Shown here: positions 62,817 through 64,000 of the stretch, one piece after another
Layout of the letters: the number at the start of each line of letters is the position of its first letter
Position numbering within the stretch: the first letter of the stretch is position 1
NCBI RefSeq assembly: GCF_009765445.1
Contig: NZ_WHOY01000031.1
Span: 3,877,606-3,941,605, forward strand
Source: Pantoea sp. BAV 3049
GTDB taxonomy: Bacteria > Pseudomonadota > Gammaproteobacteria > Enterobacterales > Enterobacteriaceae
Length of the DNA stretch: 64,000 nt
Direction of reading: 5' to 3'
Program-made: the position numbers and the translations under genes
The notes under the pieces: model-generated
The model's database searches: none
What the model was told of the DNA's origin: nothing
What the model saw: the letters and a program-made list of their open reading frames with translations, nothing else

Positions 62817-64000
62817 TTAGCCTTTATCAGCAACACCAATACGCCACTGGGGCGGCGGCAGCGTGCCGTTCACGGCAAAATCTCCCACGATGCGGTCTTT
62901 ATAGATGCGCGGATTATGTGAGGAAAGGGTGCGCGCATTACGCCAGAAACGGTCCAGTGCCAGAGGTCTGAGCGTGGCGGAAGCGCCCAGCGCATCGAAG
63001 ACGATGGTGGTGGCGTTGAGGATCAGATCGGTCACCACATTCAGCGACTGAGAGACTTCCAGTTCAGCGATGGCATTCACCTGCGTCTCCTGCTGTTCAT
63101 CCCCCTGTAAGCGGGCATTAAACGCGAGTTGCAGCGCCTCGGCGCTTTTCTGCACGATGGCTCCGCTGGCGTAAGCCGCTCCGCGAACCCGCCCCACAAC
63201 CTGCAGAATTTGCGGATCCTGAGCGACACGGGGGCCGTTGCCAATGCTGTAGGTGCGCTTACGTGCCGCGACCAGGCTGGCCAGTTCACCGCTCTGCGCC
63301 CGGCCAATGCCCGCCAGCGTAGCCAGATGGATCAGCTGGTAAAAGGCGGGCGCATACCTGAACTTGTTCTCCGTGTAGATTTCATTCTCGCCGAGAAGGA
63401 CGTTGTCGAAGATAGCCGTGCCGCTGGCCGTCAGTGTCTGACCAAAGCCATTCCAGTCATCAATCACGCTGACGCCTGGTGCAGTACGGGAAACGGTAAC
63501 CGCGACTGTCTCTCCTTTTTCATCGGTGAGGCCGACATCAATCCAGTCGGAATAGAGCGAGCCGGTGGTATAGAACTTTTTACCATCAAGACGCCATTGG
63601 TTGCCGGTTGGCTGAATCCTGGTGGAGAACGCCTGCTGTTTTGTGTCGCCAGCTTCGCTCCAGGCCGGGCCGACAATCTCGCCTCTGCCCAACAGCGGCA
63701 GCCATTTCTCACGGCGCTGGCTGTCTTCGCTGTTCAGCACGTTCTCCACAAAGCCAAGATGGCCGCGAATTGACTGCACCAGATTGGAATCTGCCTCGCC
63801 CAGCTCGGTCAGCAAATTAAACAGCTCGGGCAGCGTGATGCCGCTGCCGCCGTACTGTTGCGGCACCCTGAGTGCGGTGAAGCCACTCTTTTTCAGCCAC
63901 TCAATTTGTTCAAAAGGCAGCTGATGCTGTAATTCCCGTTCTATTGCACCTTCCCGGATGCGGGCGAATAAAGGACGGAATCGTTCGGCGAGGTATTCAT
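62817..64000 (-). CDS. SfnB/DszC-type flavin monooxygenase (5' end outside window)
   Basis: A partial gene open to the right edge; at least 394 residues are visible. It belongs to the acyl-CoA dehydrogenase-like branch that includes SfnB and DszC, reduced-flavin-dependent enzymes for organosulfur use. Visible elements are QQYGGSGI, the flavin loop GPAWSEAGDTK, KFYTTGSLYSDW and the C-terminal HNPRIYKDRIVGDFAVNG, where acyl-CoA dehydrogenases have their arginine-rich tail. The internal GTG at 63866 is not the start, since in-frame homologous sequence continues to 63998. The substrate is unknown; a sulfur-scavenging role is inferred from the family. Confidence 0.8.
   Translation of the reverse strand, partial: EYLAERFRPLFARIREGAIERELQHQLPFEQIEWLKKSGFTALRVPQQYGGSGITLPELFNLLTELGEADSNLVQSIRGHLGFVENVLNSEDSQRREKWLPLLGRGEIVGPAWSEAGDTKQQAFSTRIQPTGNQWRLDGKKFYTTGSLYSDWIDVGLTDEKGETVAVTVSRTAPGVSVIDDWNGFGQTLTASGTAIFDNVLLGENEIYTENKFRYAPAFYQLIHLATLAGIGRAQSGELASLVAARKRTYSIGNGPRVAQDPQILQVVGRVRGAAYASGAIVQKSAEALQLAFNARLQGDEQQETQVNAIAELEVSQSLNVVTDLILNATTIVFDALGASATLRPLALDRFWRNARTLSSHNPRIYKDRIVGDFAVNGTLPPPQWRIGVADKG

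Overview
The window is chromosomal DNA of an enterobacterium, most likely an Erwinia/Pantoea-type member of the Erwiniaceae. Housekeeping genes are close homologues of E. coli genes and follow the E. coli backbone order (csrB-yqcC-truC-yqcA ... barA-rlmD-relA-mazG-pyrG-eno ... queE ... queD-cysJIH-iap-cysDNC-ygbE-ftsB-ispDF-truD ... surE-pcm-nlpD-rpoS ... mutS). The accessory genes between these blocks, including a type III secretion-type protein behind a consensus hrp box, suggest a plant-associated lifestyle. The species cannot be fixed from the sequence alone.

Layout. 1-2050: the CsrA-sequestering RNA csrB, then yqcC, truC and yqcA. 2091-11148: a complete D-glucarate/galactarate catabolic cluster, with garD facing gudP-gudX-gudD-garL-garR-garK across a 519-base control region that holds a CRP-like site. 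Both sugar acids give 5-keto-4-deoxyglucarate, then pyruvate and tartronate semialdehyde, glycerate and 2-phosphoglycerate, the substrate of enolase (eno, 20521). 11249-21816: barA (the sensor kinase that drives csrB through UvrY), rlmD, relA, mazG, pyrG and eno. 21817-25800: decayed fragments of an amidohydrolase and a possible GntR regulator, a membrane acyltransferase with an SGNH domain, queE, and a signal-peptide-bearing inorganic pyrophosphatase.

25915-39370: an accessory island between queE and queD. It holds a divergent MocR-like regulator whose PLP lysine position is glutamate, and a full Tad (tight adherence) pilus locus flp-tadV-rcpCAB-tadZABCDEF-unknown-tadG. tadG is broken by an amber codon and by an 8-bp tandem duplication. 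39450-50406: queD and the assimilatory sulfate pathway in two operons, cysJIH and cysGDNC, with iap and a YciI-like gene between them. 50463-53549: ygbE, ftsB, ispD, ispF, truD. 53870-54514: two small stress-type genes. 54720-58445: surE-pcm-nlpD-rpoS.

58517-60058: between rpoS and mutS lies an orphan HrpK/harpin-like gene whose upstream region has a perfect match to the HrpL promoter consensus. No other type III secretion gene is in the window. 60059-64000: mutS and a SfnB/DszC-type flavin monooxygenase cut by the right edge. I saw no rRNA, tRNA, CRISPR array, transposase or integrase gene.
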